Positions 13,670-21,886 of a stretch of 26,271 nucleotides of DNA are shown here, one piece after another; position 1 is the first letter of the stretch, and each line of letters starts with the position of its first letter. The notes under the pieces were generated by a model that saw only the letters and a list, made by a program, of their open reading frames with translations, did not search any database and was not told the DNA's origin. Both the position numbers and the translations under genes were made by a program. Source of the stretch: Opitutaceae bacterium (GTDB lineage: Bacteria; Verrucomicrobiota; Verrucomicrobiia; Opitutales; Opitutaceae). The stretch spans positions 1 to 26,271 of the forward strand of contig JADJZJ010000046.1 in the NCBI GenBank assembly GCA_016715765.1, in the 5' to 3' direction.

Positions 13670-15391
13670 TCAGTCGGCAAACACGATCTGGGTGCGCACC
13701 GCCTTGGCGGCGGCTTCGGTAAGCTCAATGAGCGCGGGCAAAGGTGCAAGGGTGCGTCCGGTGGCGGCGCATTGGTAGCGGGCCGCCCCGAGCGGCGTAA
13801 AGACGTTGCCCGCCGGGAGCGCGACCGCCTCCTCCCCGGCGTGGCCGAGCAGCAGGGGTCCGTGGCTGAAACGATGATGGCCCGGTTGCCGGCCGGGGTT
13901 TTGCAACGGCGCCGCCACGAGTTCGATCGGGAACTGCGCGGCCACCACGTCGCCCGTCCGCAGGTTCAGCGTGGCGCAGGCGAACCGTCCCTCGGTCCGC
14001 ACCGCGACCGGCGTCCCGTTGTGCCTGAGCCGGAAGGGTTTCACGGCACACCCGGTCGGGACGTAAAACCGCAGGGTCTTGGGCCGGGTCAGCGTGGATG
14101 CGGCCATCTTCAACTCCACCCGGCCTTCGAGCGGGTATTCGCTCTGCTGCGCGATCTCCACCCGACCGTCCGGAAAGTCCAGCCGCGCCGTGCCGCCGAA
14201 ATAGAACGGCAGCGTCAGCGACTCCGCCTCGGTGAACCAGCCGAATTGCGCCGCCCGGGCGAGGCCCTCCGCGCCGCGCATCGAGCAGCACCACGGCGCC
14301 TCGAAAAACTCGTGCGGCGCCGCGAAGAGCAGCCCGCGCGCGCCGGTGCAAAGGTCGCAGCCGTAACCGCCGTTGGGCCGCTGCGCGTGGCCGAGGGCGT
14401 TGAAAAAGATCCGGTGGGCTTCGTCGAGGTATTCAGCCTCGCCCGTGGCCGACCAGAGCTGCACGACCAGCAGGAAGGCATCCACGATGGCGCAGGGTTC
14501 GGTCCAGTCGGGCCGGCCGAACCAGTTGTAATTGGCATGGCTCTCGGTCTCGGCGAGCTCGCGGTAAAGCCGGTGGCGCGTGCGGACGAGTTCGAGGTAA
14601 TCCGGCCGCGGGTCCACGTCGCGCCACCAGCGCAGAATGCCGCGGAGCGTGCTCAGCGTGGAATGGGTCTGGGCACTGTGCGCCACGGGATCGAACCGCG
14701 CATAGCGGGCGATCATGGTCTCGATCAGCTCGCGCAGACCCGGCACCGGCTCAACGGCATAAGCCTGGGTCAGGCTGTCCAGGGTGAAGAAACCCACGCC
14801 GATGTCGGTGGACAATCCGCGCCAGGCGCCGGTGGCGCGCCGCACGGTCAGGCCCACGAGTTGGTTGTCGCGCAATTCTTGCGCCGGCTGTTCGGGGTAC
14901 TGCGCCCAGAGGGGCCGGGTCGGCAGCATGAGATTGGTGATGATCGTGCGGATCATGCCCCGGACGCGCTCATCGGGCCGCCAGCGGTGGTATTCGCAGA
15001 GGCCGCGCAGCAGGGCGTTGTGTCCGCCGATCTGGTTCTCATCCGCGGTGCCGGGCGGGTGGATTTCGCCAATGTAGCCGCGGGCGTTGAACGCCTCCGG
15101 CAGGCGGGTCACGATCTCCGCGAGATGCGGCGCCTCGCGGCCGAGCAGGCGGGCATACTCGGTGAGCGCGAGCAGGCAGCGCCCCACCCAGTCGCCCGGG
15201 GCCTCCTTCGCCGTGAAGGCGATCATCATCGCATCGAATTGAAACTCGGCGTCGTGGAGCCGGCGGAAATTCAGTTCGGCGCGGCGCAGCAACTCACCGG
15301 CCGGCCGGACATCAGAGAGGGGAACGGGGATGGACACGCCCTGTGCACTAGCGGATGCACCGGCGACGCCAAGCCGAAGCTGCGTGAACAT
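13670..15391 (-). CDS. GH127/DUF1680-like beta-L-arabinofuranosidase family protein
   Basis: This 573-residue protein has the layout of DUF1680/GH127-type enzymes: an (alpha/alpha)6-barrel (about 25-400) followed by a beta-sandwich region (about 400-560). Characterised GH127 beta-L-arabinofuranosidases use a zinc-bound cysteine nucleophile held by Glu-x-Cys and Cys-Cys. Matching residues are visible: Glu 298-Pro-Cys 300 (WTEPCAIVDAFLL) and Cys 368-Cys 369 (EAPWCCSMRGAEGLA), with nearby Glu residues in the ETESHANYNW segment as possible acid/base. An extra CDLC pair (345-348) is unusual. No signal peptide is present. ATG 15391 is chosen; a TTG 9 bases upstream and an in-frame GTG 18 codons downstream are alternatives. 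A repeat starts 17 bp upstream. Substrate specificity is inferred only. Confidence 0.82.
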   Translation of the reverse strand: MFTQLRLGVAGASASAQGVSIPVPLSDVRPAGELLRRAELNFRRLHDAEFQFDAMMIAFTAKEAPGDWVGRCLLALTEYARLLGREAPHLAEIVTRLPEAFNARGYIGEIHPPGTADENQIGGHNALLRGLCEYHRWRPDERVRGMIRTIITNLMLPTRPLWAQYPEQPAQELRDNQLVGLTVRRATGAWRGLSTDIGVGFFTLDSLTQAYAVEPVPGLRELIETMIARYARFDPVAHSAQTHSTLSTLRGILRWWRDVDPRPDYLELVRTRHRLYRELAETESHANYNWFGRPDWTEPCAIVDAFLLVVQLWSATGEAEYLDEAHRIFFNALGHAQRPNGGYGCDLCTGARGLLFAAPHEFFEAPWCCSMRGAEGLARAAQFGWFTEAESLTLPFYFGGTARLDFPDGRVEIAQQSEYPLEGRVELKMAASTLTRPKTLRFYVPTGCAVKPFRLRHNGTPVAVRTEGRFACATLNLRTGDVVAAQFPIELVAAPLQNPGRQPGHHRFSHGPLLLGHAGEEAVALPAGNVFTPLGAARYQCAATGRTLAPLPALIELTEAAAKAVRTQIVFAD

Positions 15392-15407
15392 TCGGCGCAA
15401 AGACCCC

Positions 15408-15489
15408 GTCGGTAGGGCCCGGCCTCCGGACGGGCCGTGAATGGCAGACGCATCCCGAACCGCCCGTCCGGAGGCCGGGCGCTACCGAC
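15408..15489. repeat. Palindrome in the GH127-like/lipB divergent gap
   Basis: Arms 15408-15434 and 15463-15489 (27 bp, one mismatch; words GTCGGTAGGGCCCGGCCTCC and CGGACGGG) enclose a 28-bp loop. The element lies between divergent genes, where promoters are expected. The lipB reading frame is open across it, which misleads start prediction. Confidence 0.9.
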
Positions 15490-15539
15490 GGTGCATTATC
15501 ATGCTCCACCCGAGGGTTGCAGCCGGAGCGATTCGCGCG

Positions 15540-16250
15540 ATGGTTTTTGTCATGGCTGCACCTGCCACCACCCTCGCCCGTCCGGTCGCCACTGCCGACT
15601 GGGGTCGCACGGCCTACGCGGAGGCGCAGCGCCGGCAGGAGGAAATGGTGGCGCAGCGCATTGCCGGCGGGATCGGGGATACGCTCGTCTTCACCGAGCA
15701 CGAACCGGTGTTCACCCTGGGCCTGCGGAGCGGTGCGGACACCCATCTGGTCTGGAATGCCGCACGCCTCACCCGGGAGGGAGTCACGGTGGCCAGAACC
15801 AACCGCGGCGGCGACATCACCTATCACGGCCCCGGCCAGATCGTCGGGTACCCCATCGTCTCCCTGACCGTGCGCAAGGACCTGCACGCCTACCTGAGAT
15901 TCCTCGAGCAGGTGCTGATCAACAGCGTCGGCGCGCTCGGTCTGGCCGCCAGCCGGCGCGAAGGTCTCACCGGCATCTGGCTCGGCCGGCGCAAAGTCGC
16001 CGCCATCGGCGTCGCCGTGAAACGCTGGGTCGCCTACCACGGCTTCGCGCTCAACGTGAACGCCAACCTCGCGCATTTCCAAGGCATCGTGCCCTGCGGC
16101 ATCAGCGCCAGCGACGGCACCGTGACCTCATTGCAGGCGGAACTGGGACACGCGCTTGATCTTGCGGAAGTGAAAACCGTCCTCGCCCGGGAATTCAACG
16201 CGCTCTGGCCGCGTTTCCTCAACGAACGATCCCGCCAAGCGCGATCATGA
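15540..16250 (+). CDS. lipB: Octanoyl-[ACP]:protein N-octanoyltransferase LipB
   Basis: LipB moves the octanoyl group from acyl carrier protein to lipoyl domains of 2-oxoacid dehydrogenases and the glycine cleavage H protein, the first step of lipoate synthesis. Family motifs are FTEHEPVFTLGLRS, TNRGGDITYHGPGQIVGYP (the octanoyl-binding segment), GRRKVAAIGVAVKRWVAYHG with the catalytic Lys region, and NVNANLAHFQGIVPCGI with the catalytic Cys. The C-terminus is normal. The open frame starts at 15441 inside the palindrome, so a later start is required. ATG 15540 has GGAG 11 bp upstream and gives 236 residues; ATG 15501 and ATG 15552 are alternatives. lipA lies 0.9 kb downstream on the same strand, with one opposite-strand gene between them. 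Confidence 0.93.
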   Translation: MVFVMAAPATTLARPVATADWGRTAYAEAQRRQEEMVAQRIAGGIGDTLVFTEHEPVFTLGLRSGADTHLVWNAARLTREGVTVARTNRGGDITYHGPGQIVGYPIVSLTVRKDLHAYLRFLEQVLINSVGALGLAASRREGLTGIWLGRRKVAAIGVAVKRWVAYHGFALNVNANLAHFQGIVPCGISASDGTVTSLQAELGHALDLAEVKTVLAREFNALWPRFLNERSRQARS

Positions 16251-16275
16251 CCAAACGCCAGATAGCCTGCACCCA

Positions 16276-16406
16276 AGGTAGGGCGAGGCGTCCTCGCCGA
16301 GCCGCGAACCGCTGGAATTGATCAAAGCAATACGTAGACCTCAGGTTTCTTGCATACCATCTCACGCAATCGCGAGATTGCGACCGAGGGCGGTCGCGCT
16401 CCTACT
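16276..16406. repeat. Two small hairpins downstream of lipB
   Basis: A hairpin GGCGAGG/CCTCGCC lies at 16282-16298 within GTAGGGCGAGGCGTCCTCGC. A second, inverted one lies at about 16380-16406, reading on the minus strand AGTAGGAGCGCGACCGCCCT and then CGGTCGC. Both share the GTAGG leader seen in several repeat families here. They lie between convergent genes and could also serve as transcription ends. Confidence 0.6.
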
Positions 16407-16416
16407 CGAGCCCGCC

Positions 16417-16923
16417 TCAGCGCTCCGGAAACAGCCAGAAGGCCGCGCCGTCGCTTTTCCAACCACTGCCTTCGGCCCAGGACTGCAGTTCGGGCGCCGA
16501 CACCCAGATTTCACGGTCAGCCTTGCGAAAACGCCGCACCACAATTGCTCCGGGCAATGCAACCGTCGAGGCATAGCCCATGGCTCCTTCGGTCACGTAA
16601 CCGGCCTTGAGATTGGCGGCCACTTCCTCGGGATCCAGGACCAGACGGCGGGAAACCACCGGTGAAGTGGACAGCATCCGCGTAACCAGGACCTTCTTCG
16701 CGCCGCCATTGGTGGTCAGGTTGCCCGTGGCACTGACCTGCCAGCCGAATTTTGTCAGGGATCTCATTTCCATCGAATCCGTGGAAAGGATCGTCTCCGA
16801 CGCATCCGCATTCTGTCTCAACAGCACCCAGGCGCGCACATCAGACGCGCTTACGGCCAGTGGCATAGCCACCAGCACGAGGACAAACCGCCACCAGCGA
16901 GAGTGAATTGAGCAGGTATTCAT
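16417..16923 (-). CDS. Small secreted protein, DUF5648-like
   Basis: This 168-residue protein begins with a signal peptide (MNTCSIHSRWWRFVLVLVAM, then PLAVSASD). The mature part contains MEMRSLTKFGWQVSATGNLT, then LDPEEVAANLKAGYVTEGAM, and ends REIWVSAPELQSWAEGSGW plus DGAAFWLFP. The spacing of Gly-Tyr/Glu-Gly-x-x-Gly-Tyr followed by an Arg-Phe strand and a Gly-Trp resembles the DUF5648-type repeats found in secreted proteins; the similarity is weak and from memory. It should be periplasmic or extracellular. The start is ATG 16923. The gene lies between lipB and lipA on the opposite strand, with no evident functional link. Confidence 0.65.
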   Translation of the reverse strand: MNTCSIHSRWWRFVLVLVAMPLAVSASDVRAWVLLRQNADASETILSTDSMEMRSLTKFGWQVSATGNLTTNGGAKKVLVTRMLSTSPVVSRRLVLDPEEVAANLKAGYVTEGAMGYASTVALPGAIVVRRFRKADREIWVSAPELQSWAEGSGWKSDGAAFWLFPER

Positions 16924-17156
16924 GAGATTATTCCGGGACAGTTAGGCGGGCGCGGTGTGAGTTGAACAGGCAATAATATGTCAGGCTCCGGGTTTGTTGG
17001 TTCCAAGATCAAAGCCGGGCCGGCGGAACCCGTTGGCCGGACGGCAACAACCCGGTCGGTGGAATTCCATCGCCGCGGTGAGACCTGCAATTACGCGGAA
17101 GGGCTGATGCTTTTCTTTTTGCGCTTTGTGTGCCTTTTTGCGGCCATCAAGCCTTC

Positions 17157-18053
17157 ATGACCGCCTTGCGCAAACCTTCCTGGCTCCGTGCCAAGCTGCC
17201 CTCCGGCCCCGGCTATGCCGCCGTGCGCTCGCTGGTGGACGGCCACAAGCTCCACACCGTCTGCCAGAGCGCCCAATGCCCCAACCTCGGCGAATGCTGG
17301 TCCCGCGGCACCGCCACGGTCATGATCCTCGGCAACATCTGCACGCGCTCCTGCAACTTCTGCGCGATCCAGACCGGCCGACCCACCGAACTTGATCTCG
17401 GCGAACCCGCCCGCGTAGCCGAGGCGGTCGCCACCATGGGCCTCAAACATTGCGTCATCACCTCCGTCGCCCGCGACGAACTCGCCGACGGCGGCGCGAG
17501 CGTCTGGGCCGCCACGATCCGCGCCATCCGCCATCGCAGCCCGCAGACCGCCATCGAGGTGCTCACGCCCGACTGGAAGGGCCGCCTGCACGACCTCGAC
17601 ACCGTGCTCGACGCCAGGCCCGACATCTTCAACCACAACCTGGAAACCGTGGAACGCCTGCAACGGCCCGTGCGCGTGCAGGCCCGCTACGACCGCAGCC
17701 GCTCCGTCCTCCGCCACGCCAAGGGCCGCGGCTTCACCACCAAGACCGGCATCATGCTGGGCCTCGGGGAAAAGCCGGAGGAAATCGAGCAGACCTTGCG
17801 CGACGTGGCCTCGGACCGGACCGACATCCTCACCATCGGCCAGTATTTGCAGCCCACCCCGCAGCACCTGCCGGTCGAGCGCTTCGCGCATCCGGACGAG
17901 TTCGCCCATTGGAAACAGTTCGGCCTGGGCCTGGGCATCGGCGTCGTCGAAAGCGGCGCCATGGTCCGCTCCAGCTACCACGCCGACGAACAATCGCAGA
18001 AGTACACCGGCGCGGAACATCTCAACACGGCCAACGCGCTGGCGGAAATCTGA
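17157..18053 (+). CDS. lipA: Lipoyl synthase LipA (radical SAM)
   Basis: LipA inserts two sulfurs into protein-bound octanoyl groups to form lipoyl cofactors, using S-adenosylmethionine and two iron-sulfur clusters. The protein has 298 residues. The auxiliary cluster cysteines are in CQSAQCPNLGEC (36, 41, 47), the radical SAM motif is CTRSCNFC (62, 66, 69), and the C-terminal RSSYHADEQ carries the conserved serine that ligates the auxiliary cluster. MILGNICTRSCNFCAI and YLQPTPQHLPVERFAHPDEF are family hallmarks. The start is ATG 17157 (MTALRKPSWLRAKLP); the open frame extends 27 bases upstream but lacks family similarity there. It acts after LipB, encoded upstream. Confidence 0.96.
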   Translation: MTALRKPSWLRAKLPSGPGYAAVRSLVDGHKLHTVCQSAQCPNLGECWSRGTATVMILGNICTRSCNFCAIQTGRPTELDLGEPARVAEAVATMGLKHCVITSVARDELADGGASVWAATIRAIRHRSPQTAIEVLTPDWKGRLHDLDTVLDARPDIFNHNLETVERLQRPVRVQARYDRSRSVLRHAKGRGFTTKTGIMLGLGEKPEEIEQTLRDVASDRTDILTIGQYLQPTPQHLPVERFAHPDEFAHWKQFGLGLGIGVVESGAMVRSSYHADEQSQKYTGAEHLNTANALAEI

Positions 18054-18282
18054 GGAACGAAGCAGCCGGCACTGAACTGCCTAGATGCCGGTGAAACCAC
18101 AAAAGTGCTTCCGGTAGGCCGCCAGCTTGCTGGCGCATTCAAAGCGGGAGCAAGCTCCCTGCCTCCTCGCCGACAATATCGTTACGGCTGAGGCAGCCAT
18201 CTCTCTTACCTCCCGCTGCAGCCTCCTCTTCAAGCCGCCTCCGCGTCCTTTTTGAGACCTTTGCGGCAGATATGTTAACAAA
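18054..18282. other. 229-bp convergent gap with small hairpins
   Basis: This gap lies between lipA and the convergent YndJ-like gene. It holds GCCGCCAGC/GCTGGCG type palindromes near 18113-18140 (after a GGTAGG leader) and GGGAGCAAGCTCCCT at 18146-18160. The rest is pyrimidine-rich on the plus strand. No gene is visible. Confidence 0.55.
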
Positions 18283-19239
18283 CTATGTCCGACCGCAACA
18301 GCATCCCCTGCCCGCCCGGCACCAGGCGAGAACGGCGGCAAGGGAGAAACCCAGCGCATTGAGCGTGCCGTGCAGGGCCAGCATCCACGGTAGATCGAGC
18401 CAGGGCAGCGGAGGCATAACCAGTCGCGACGCATGCAACCCGGCGAGCAGCATGCCGCCCGCCAGCGAAACGCCGGCAACCAGCCACAGTCCGCGGGCGA
18501 GCGGGTGCACCTTCTTCTCCTCGATCACGAGCATGAGATGTTGCCAGGCAACCCCGCAGCCGCCGGCCACGAGCAGCCAGGTCGCAAGGGATTGAAAGAT
18601 TTCCGTTCCCCCGAACTTCGTGACCAATGAGGTGATCGCCACCAGCGGGACTCCGAGAATCACCAGCCAGGTGGAAAGGGCGCTGATGGGACACTCCGGC
18701 CGCCGGCTCTGGGCCAGCCCGGCCACCACCGGAAGCACGAAACCAAAGTAATGGAAATGAACCGCCTGGTGGGCAAGCGTCGCCGAGGTCAGCCCCAGCG
18801 GTTCCCATCCGGCCCTTTCGGCCAGCAGGCACAGGCCACCCACCGAGGCATAGAGCAATCCGACGTCCCGGCACAATGGACCCAACGGCGCGAAACCGTG
18901 ACGGCGGATGCGGATGATCCCATCCACCGCCATCACGCCCAATACGAGCGCCCAAGGCAGGGCGCACAACAACGCCCATTTCCCCACCGGCAGCCAGAAC
19001 GCCGGGATCAGCAGCAGGGCCGCCGGCAATTGCAGCTGCAGGTCGAACCGCCAGAGCCGGGCGGCCCAGCCGGTGTCGTCGAGATCCCGCGCCAGGCACC
19101 AGGTCATCGGCATCAGCACCAATGCCGAGAGGAGCAGCAGGGCGCCGGTCCAGCGGACATCCGGCAATTCCGAAACATATAACAACACGAAGGCGCCCCA
19201 CGCGACGGCGCCGATTCTTACTTTCAGGGGTATTGTCAT
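18283..19239 (-). CDS. YndJ-like integral membrane protein
   Basis: This 318-residue protein is almost wholly hydrophobic, with about nine predicted helices. Segments AHQAVHFHYFGFVLPVVAGL and LHGTLNALGFSLAAVLAW match what I recall of the YndJ family of Bacillus, whose role is unknown. The histidines in HQAVHFHYFG and LHGTLNA lie in or near membrane helices and could bind a metal or haem, but that is inference. The start is taken at ATG 19239 (MTIPLKVRIGAV). The frame stays open upstream to 19386, but that part is encoded by a repeat and lacks family character. The C-terminus (CRAGRGCCCGRT) is odd and cysteine-rich. It diverges from the PhoD-like gene. Confidence 0.7.
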   Translation of the reverse strand: MTIPLKVRIGAVAWGAFVLLYVSELPDVRWTGALLLLSALVLMPMTWCLARDLDDTGWAARLWRFDLQLQLPAALLLIPAFWLPVGKWALLCALPWALVLGVMAVDGIIRIRRHGFAPLGPLCRDVGLLYASVGGLCLLAERAGWEPLGLTSATLAHQAVHFHYFGFVLPVVAGLAQSRRPECPISALSTWLVILGVPLVAITSLVTKFGGTEIFQSLATWLLVAGGCGVAWQHLMLVIEEKKVHPLARGLWLVAGVSLAGGMLLAGLHASRLVMPPLPWLDLPWMLALHGTLNALGFSLAAVLAWCRAGRGCCCGRT

Positions 19240-19350
19240 GCTGGGGTTCGCCCAAAAAGAACCATCCTGGCCCCGGAGTCGCGTCTTTTCTTTGGGGTGG
19301 CGTCCTGACGGTCCGAAGGCAGCCCCCGACCGGCCTGGCTTGTTCCTTCC

Positions 19351-19406
19351 GTAGCTACGAGCGTGAGCGAGTGGACGAACCCCCACTCGCTCACGCTCGT
19401 AGCTAC
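19351..19406. repeat. Family A palindrome, short-loop form
   Basis: Arms 19351-19374 and 19383-19406 are perfect 24-bp reverse complements (GTAGCTACGAGCGTGAGCGA + GTGG), the same arms as at 7265, with only an 8-bp loop. It sits in the divergent gap between the YndJ-like and PhoD-like genes. This is the cleanest copy in the window and would extrude easily as a cruciform. Confidence 0.92.
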
Positions 19407-19470
19407 AGGCTGCCGTTCACCCGCGCACTGCAGCTTTGCCTCCGTCGCCGCAGCCGTGCAATTTCGCCCC

Positions 19471-20853
19471 ATGCCCTCCCGCCGTTTTCTCCTCGGACTG
19501 CTGTTGCTCACCGTCACGCCCCTGCTGCAAGCCGCCGGGCAGCTCGTTTCCGGCCCGATGCTCGGCTACCAGGCCCACCGCGAGGTGTTCCTCTGGGTGG
19601 AAACCCGCGACGCACAGTCCGTCGCTCTCAAATACTGGCCCGCCGGCCAGCCCACGCAGGTGCAGCAATTGACCAATGCCCAGCTGCAAACCACCCCCGC
19701 CGGCGGCCAGATCACGCACTTCCGCCCCGGATTGCTGGAAATGGGCGTCGCCTACGAATACGAACTCCTCATTGACGGGGAAAAGCAGACCCTGCCCTTC
19801 CCCGCCCGCTTCAACACCAAGCCGCAGTGGGAGTGGCGCACGCCGCCGCCTGATTTCAAATTCCTCGTCGGCTCCTGCGCCTATTTCAACGACCCGCCCT
19901 ACGACCGCCCCGGCAAGCCCTACGGCAAGACCGTCGAAACCTTCCGGCTCGCCGGCGAGTCCGGTGCCGACTTCATGGTCTGGCTCGGCGACAACTGGTA
20001 CTGGCGGGAGGCGGATTTCGATTCCGTCAGCGGCCTGTGGTACCGGGCCTCGCATGACCGGGCCGTGCCCGAAATGAGGAAGCTGCTCGGGACCATGCAC
20101 CATTATGCGATCTGGGACGACCATGACTATGGTCCCAACGACTCCGACTGGTCCTATGAATTCAAGGAAGAGGCGCTGAAGATCTTCCAGGCCTATTGGG
20201 GCAATCCGTCCTACGGCGAAAAGTCCCACCCCGGGGTCTACACCAAGTTCTACTGGGGCGATGCGGTCTTCATCCTGATGGACAACCACTACTACCGCGA
20301 CTCCGCGGAGCTGAACCAGGACAAGTACCCCGAAAAATCCCAATGGGGCCGCCGCCAGCTGGACTGGCTCAAGCAATCGCTGCTCCAGGCCAAGGTGCTG
20401 AAGCACTACACGTTCAAGTTCATCGCCACCGGCAACCAGATGCTGCAGACCAACCCCAATGGCGAACCGCACGAGCTCTACCGCCGCGAACGCGAGGAAT
20501 TGATCAGCTTCATTCGCGAGCAGGGCATCACGGGCGTCGTGTTTCTCACCGGTGACGTGCACCACACCGGTCTCTATCGCCGGCAACTCGGCGACGACGG
20601 CCCGTGGGTCTATGAAATCACCTCCTCCCCGCTCTCGAGCGGATCATGGGCGGTCGAAACGAGCTCCGCCGCCAATGATCCCCACGTCATCAAGGACACC
20701 CTCGTCGGCGACCAGAACTTCGTAACCGTGTCCGTTGGCGGCGAAGGCGCCGACCGCGCCCTGACCGTCACCTGCACCGACAAGCAGGGCGCCACGCGCT
20801 TCACGCAGGTGATCAAGGCCACCGAACTGGGCTACGTCCCGCGCACCCGCTGA
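19471..20853 (+). CDS. PhoD-like alkaline phosphatase/phosphodiesterase
   Basis: This is an exported metallophosphatase of the PhoD family, whose members release phosphate from monoesters or diesters outside the cytoplasm. The 460 residues include a signal peptide (MPSRRFLLGLLLLTVTPLLQ, then AA), a fibronectin-like PhoD N-terminal domain (about 23-118) and a metallophosphatase domain (about 128-420). Metal-binding motifs are GSCAYFND (134-141), WLGDNWYW (171-178), WDDHDYGPND (215-224) and FLTGDVHHTG (358-367). The two-arginine start (SRRFLLG) resembles a Tat signal, the usual export route of PhoD enzymes. ATG 19471 is chosen because the upstream open frame (from 19363) reads through the palindrome. 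The C-terminal 40 residues form a probable beta-rich tail. Confidence 0.88.
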   Translation: MPSRRFLLGLLLLTVTPLLQAAGQLVSGPMLGYQAHREVFLWVETRDAQSVALKYWPAGQPTQVQQLTNAQLQTTPAGGQITHFRPGLLEMGVAYEYELLIDGEKQTLPFPARFNTKPQWEWRTPPPDFKFLVGSCAYFNDPPYDRPGKPYGKTVETFRLAGESGADFMVWLGDNWYWREADFDSVSGLWYRASHDRAVPEMRKLLGTMHHYAIWDDHDYGPNDSDWSYEFKEEALKIFQAYWGNPSYGEKSHPGVYTKFYWGDAVFILMDNHYYRDSAELNQDKYPEKSQWGRRQLDWLKQSLLQAKVLKHYTFKFIATGNQMLQTNPNGEPHELYRREREELISFIREQGITGVVFLTGDVHHTGLYRRQLGDDGPWVYEITSSPLSSGSWAVETSSAANDPHVIKDTLVGDQNFVTVSVGGEGADRALTVTCTDKQGATRFTQVIKATELGYVPRTR

Positions 20854-20881
20854 GCCGGGCCGGTGTACGGTCGCAACTGCG

Positions 20882-20904
20882 GTGGCGCACCTCGCGTGCG
20901 CCCC
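20882..20904. repeat. GGCGCAC/GTGCGCC hairpin
   Basis: The sequence GTGGCGCACCTCGCGTGCGC + CCC forms a short hairpin whose words match the inner hairpin of the compound element at 3350-3374 (GGCGCACCTCGTGTGCGCC). It lies about 100 bp before the AMP nucleosidase start, within the frame that is open upstream of that gene. Confidence 0.7.
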
Positions 20905-21000
20905 TATCCGGATCCCGGTGCTTCGCTTCGGATTGTTCGGCCCAAACCTGCCCGCCATTTTCTCCGTGCCCTGCAACGGGTTCCCCCCCATGGTTGGCCC

Positions 21001-21771
21001 ATGAAATCGCGCAAAGAGATCGTCGAAAACTGGCTGCCCCGCTACACCGGCGTGCCGCTGAAGGATTTCGGCGACTACATCCTGCTGACCAATTTTGACC
21101 GCTACGTGAAGCTCTTCGCGCAGTGGCACCGCGTGCCGGTCCAGGGCAAGGGCAAGCCCATGCCGAGCGCCACCGCGGGCGACATCAGCATCATCAACTT
21201 CGGCATGGGCAGCGCCACGGCCGCCACGGTCATGGACCTGCTCAGCGCCATCAACCCGAAGGCCGTGCTCTTCCTCGGCAAGTGCGGCGGCATCAAGCAC
21301 CGCGCCGTGCTCGGCGATCTCATCCTCCCCATCGCCGCGATCCGGGGCGAGGGCACGAGCAACGACTACTTCCCCCCCGAGGTGCCCGCGCTCCCGGCCT
21401 TCGCCCTGCAGAAGGCCATCTCCACCACGATCCGCGACCACGCGCGCGACTACTGGACCGGCACCGTCTACACCACCAACCGCCGCGTCTGGGAGCACGA
21501 CGAGAAATTCAAGAAATACCTCAAGAAGATCCGCGCCCTCGCGATCGACATGGAGACGGCCACCATCTTCATGACCGGCTTTTATAACGAGACCCCCACC
21601 GGCGCCCTGCTGCTGGTGTCGGACCAGCCCATGCTGCCCGAAGGTATCAAGACCGCCGACAGCGACGAGAAGGTGGACTCAGTTTACGTGAACGTCCACC
21701 TGCGCATTGGCATCGATTCGCTGAAGCAGCTCCAAAACAAGGGCCTCACCGTCAAGCACCTGAAGTTCTAG
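21001..21771 (+). CDS. amn: AMP nucleosidase, short form
   Basis: AMP nucleosidase splits AMP into adenine and ribose 5-phosphate in the cytosol. At 256 residues this is the compact form, lacking the extra N-terminal domain of the E. coli enzyme (about 480 aa). Phosphorylase/nucleosidase-fold motifs are ISIINFGMGSATAATVMDLL (62-81), FLGKCGGIKHRAVLGDLILP (91-110), RGEGTSNDYFPPEVPALP and RALAIDMETATIF, whose Glu contacts the ribose in the family. ATG 21001 begins MKSRKEIVENWLPRYTGVPL; the upstream open frame covers a repeat and is not used. It is followed 43 bp later by the Asp-box gene, with only a repeat between. Confidence 0.88.
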   Translation: MKSRKEIVENWLPRYTGVPLKDFGDYILLTNFDRYVKLFAQWHRVPVQGKGKPMPSATAGDISIINFGMGSATAATVMDLLSAINPKAVLFLGKCGGIKHRAVLGDLILPIAAIRGEGTSNDYFPPEVPALPAFALQKAISTTIRDHARDYWTGTVYTTNRRVWEHDEKFKKYLKKIRALAIDMETATIFMTGFYNETPTGALLLVSDQPMLPEGIKTADSDEKVDSVYVNVHLRIGIDSLKQLQNKGLTVKHLKF

Positions 21772-21798
21772 CCGGGCCGCGCCGCGGCTCAGCCCAAA

Positions 21799-21886
21799 CG
21801 CCGAACGCTGAACGTTGAACACTGAACGCCGAAGTCCCGAGGCCAGCCAACTTCAGCGTTCGGCGTTCGACGTTCAGCGTTCAACG
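21799..21886. repeat. AACGCT-word inverted repeat at the start of the Asp-box gene
   Basis: Arms 21799-21834 and 21851-21886 (36 bp) are reverse complements with several mismatches. Each is a run of 9-bp-like words such as GAACGCTGAACGTTGAAC. It is the same family as 4219-4315. The right arm ends immediately before the codons for the conserved propeller domain, so the element overlaps the predicted 5' end of that gene. Confidence 0.88.

Noticed and set aside
12605..15415. 936-codon plus-strand open frame opposite the GH172 and GH127-like genes
   Set aside because: It is a mirror of two genes with strong family motifs, its composition (Arg, Gly, Ala, His) is typical of antisense shadows, and it has no domain.
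15441..15539. lipB start inside the palindrome
   Set aside because: The extra residues are encoded by the repeat and do not match LipB N-termini; ATG 15540 has a better ribosome site.
17091..18020. 309-codon minus-strand open frame opposite lipA
   Set aside because: lipA has all cluster-binding cysteines on the plus strand; the minus reading has no recognisable motif.
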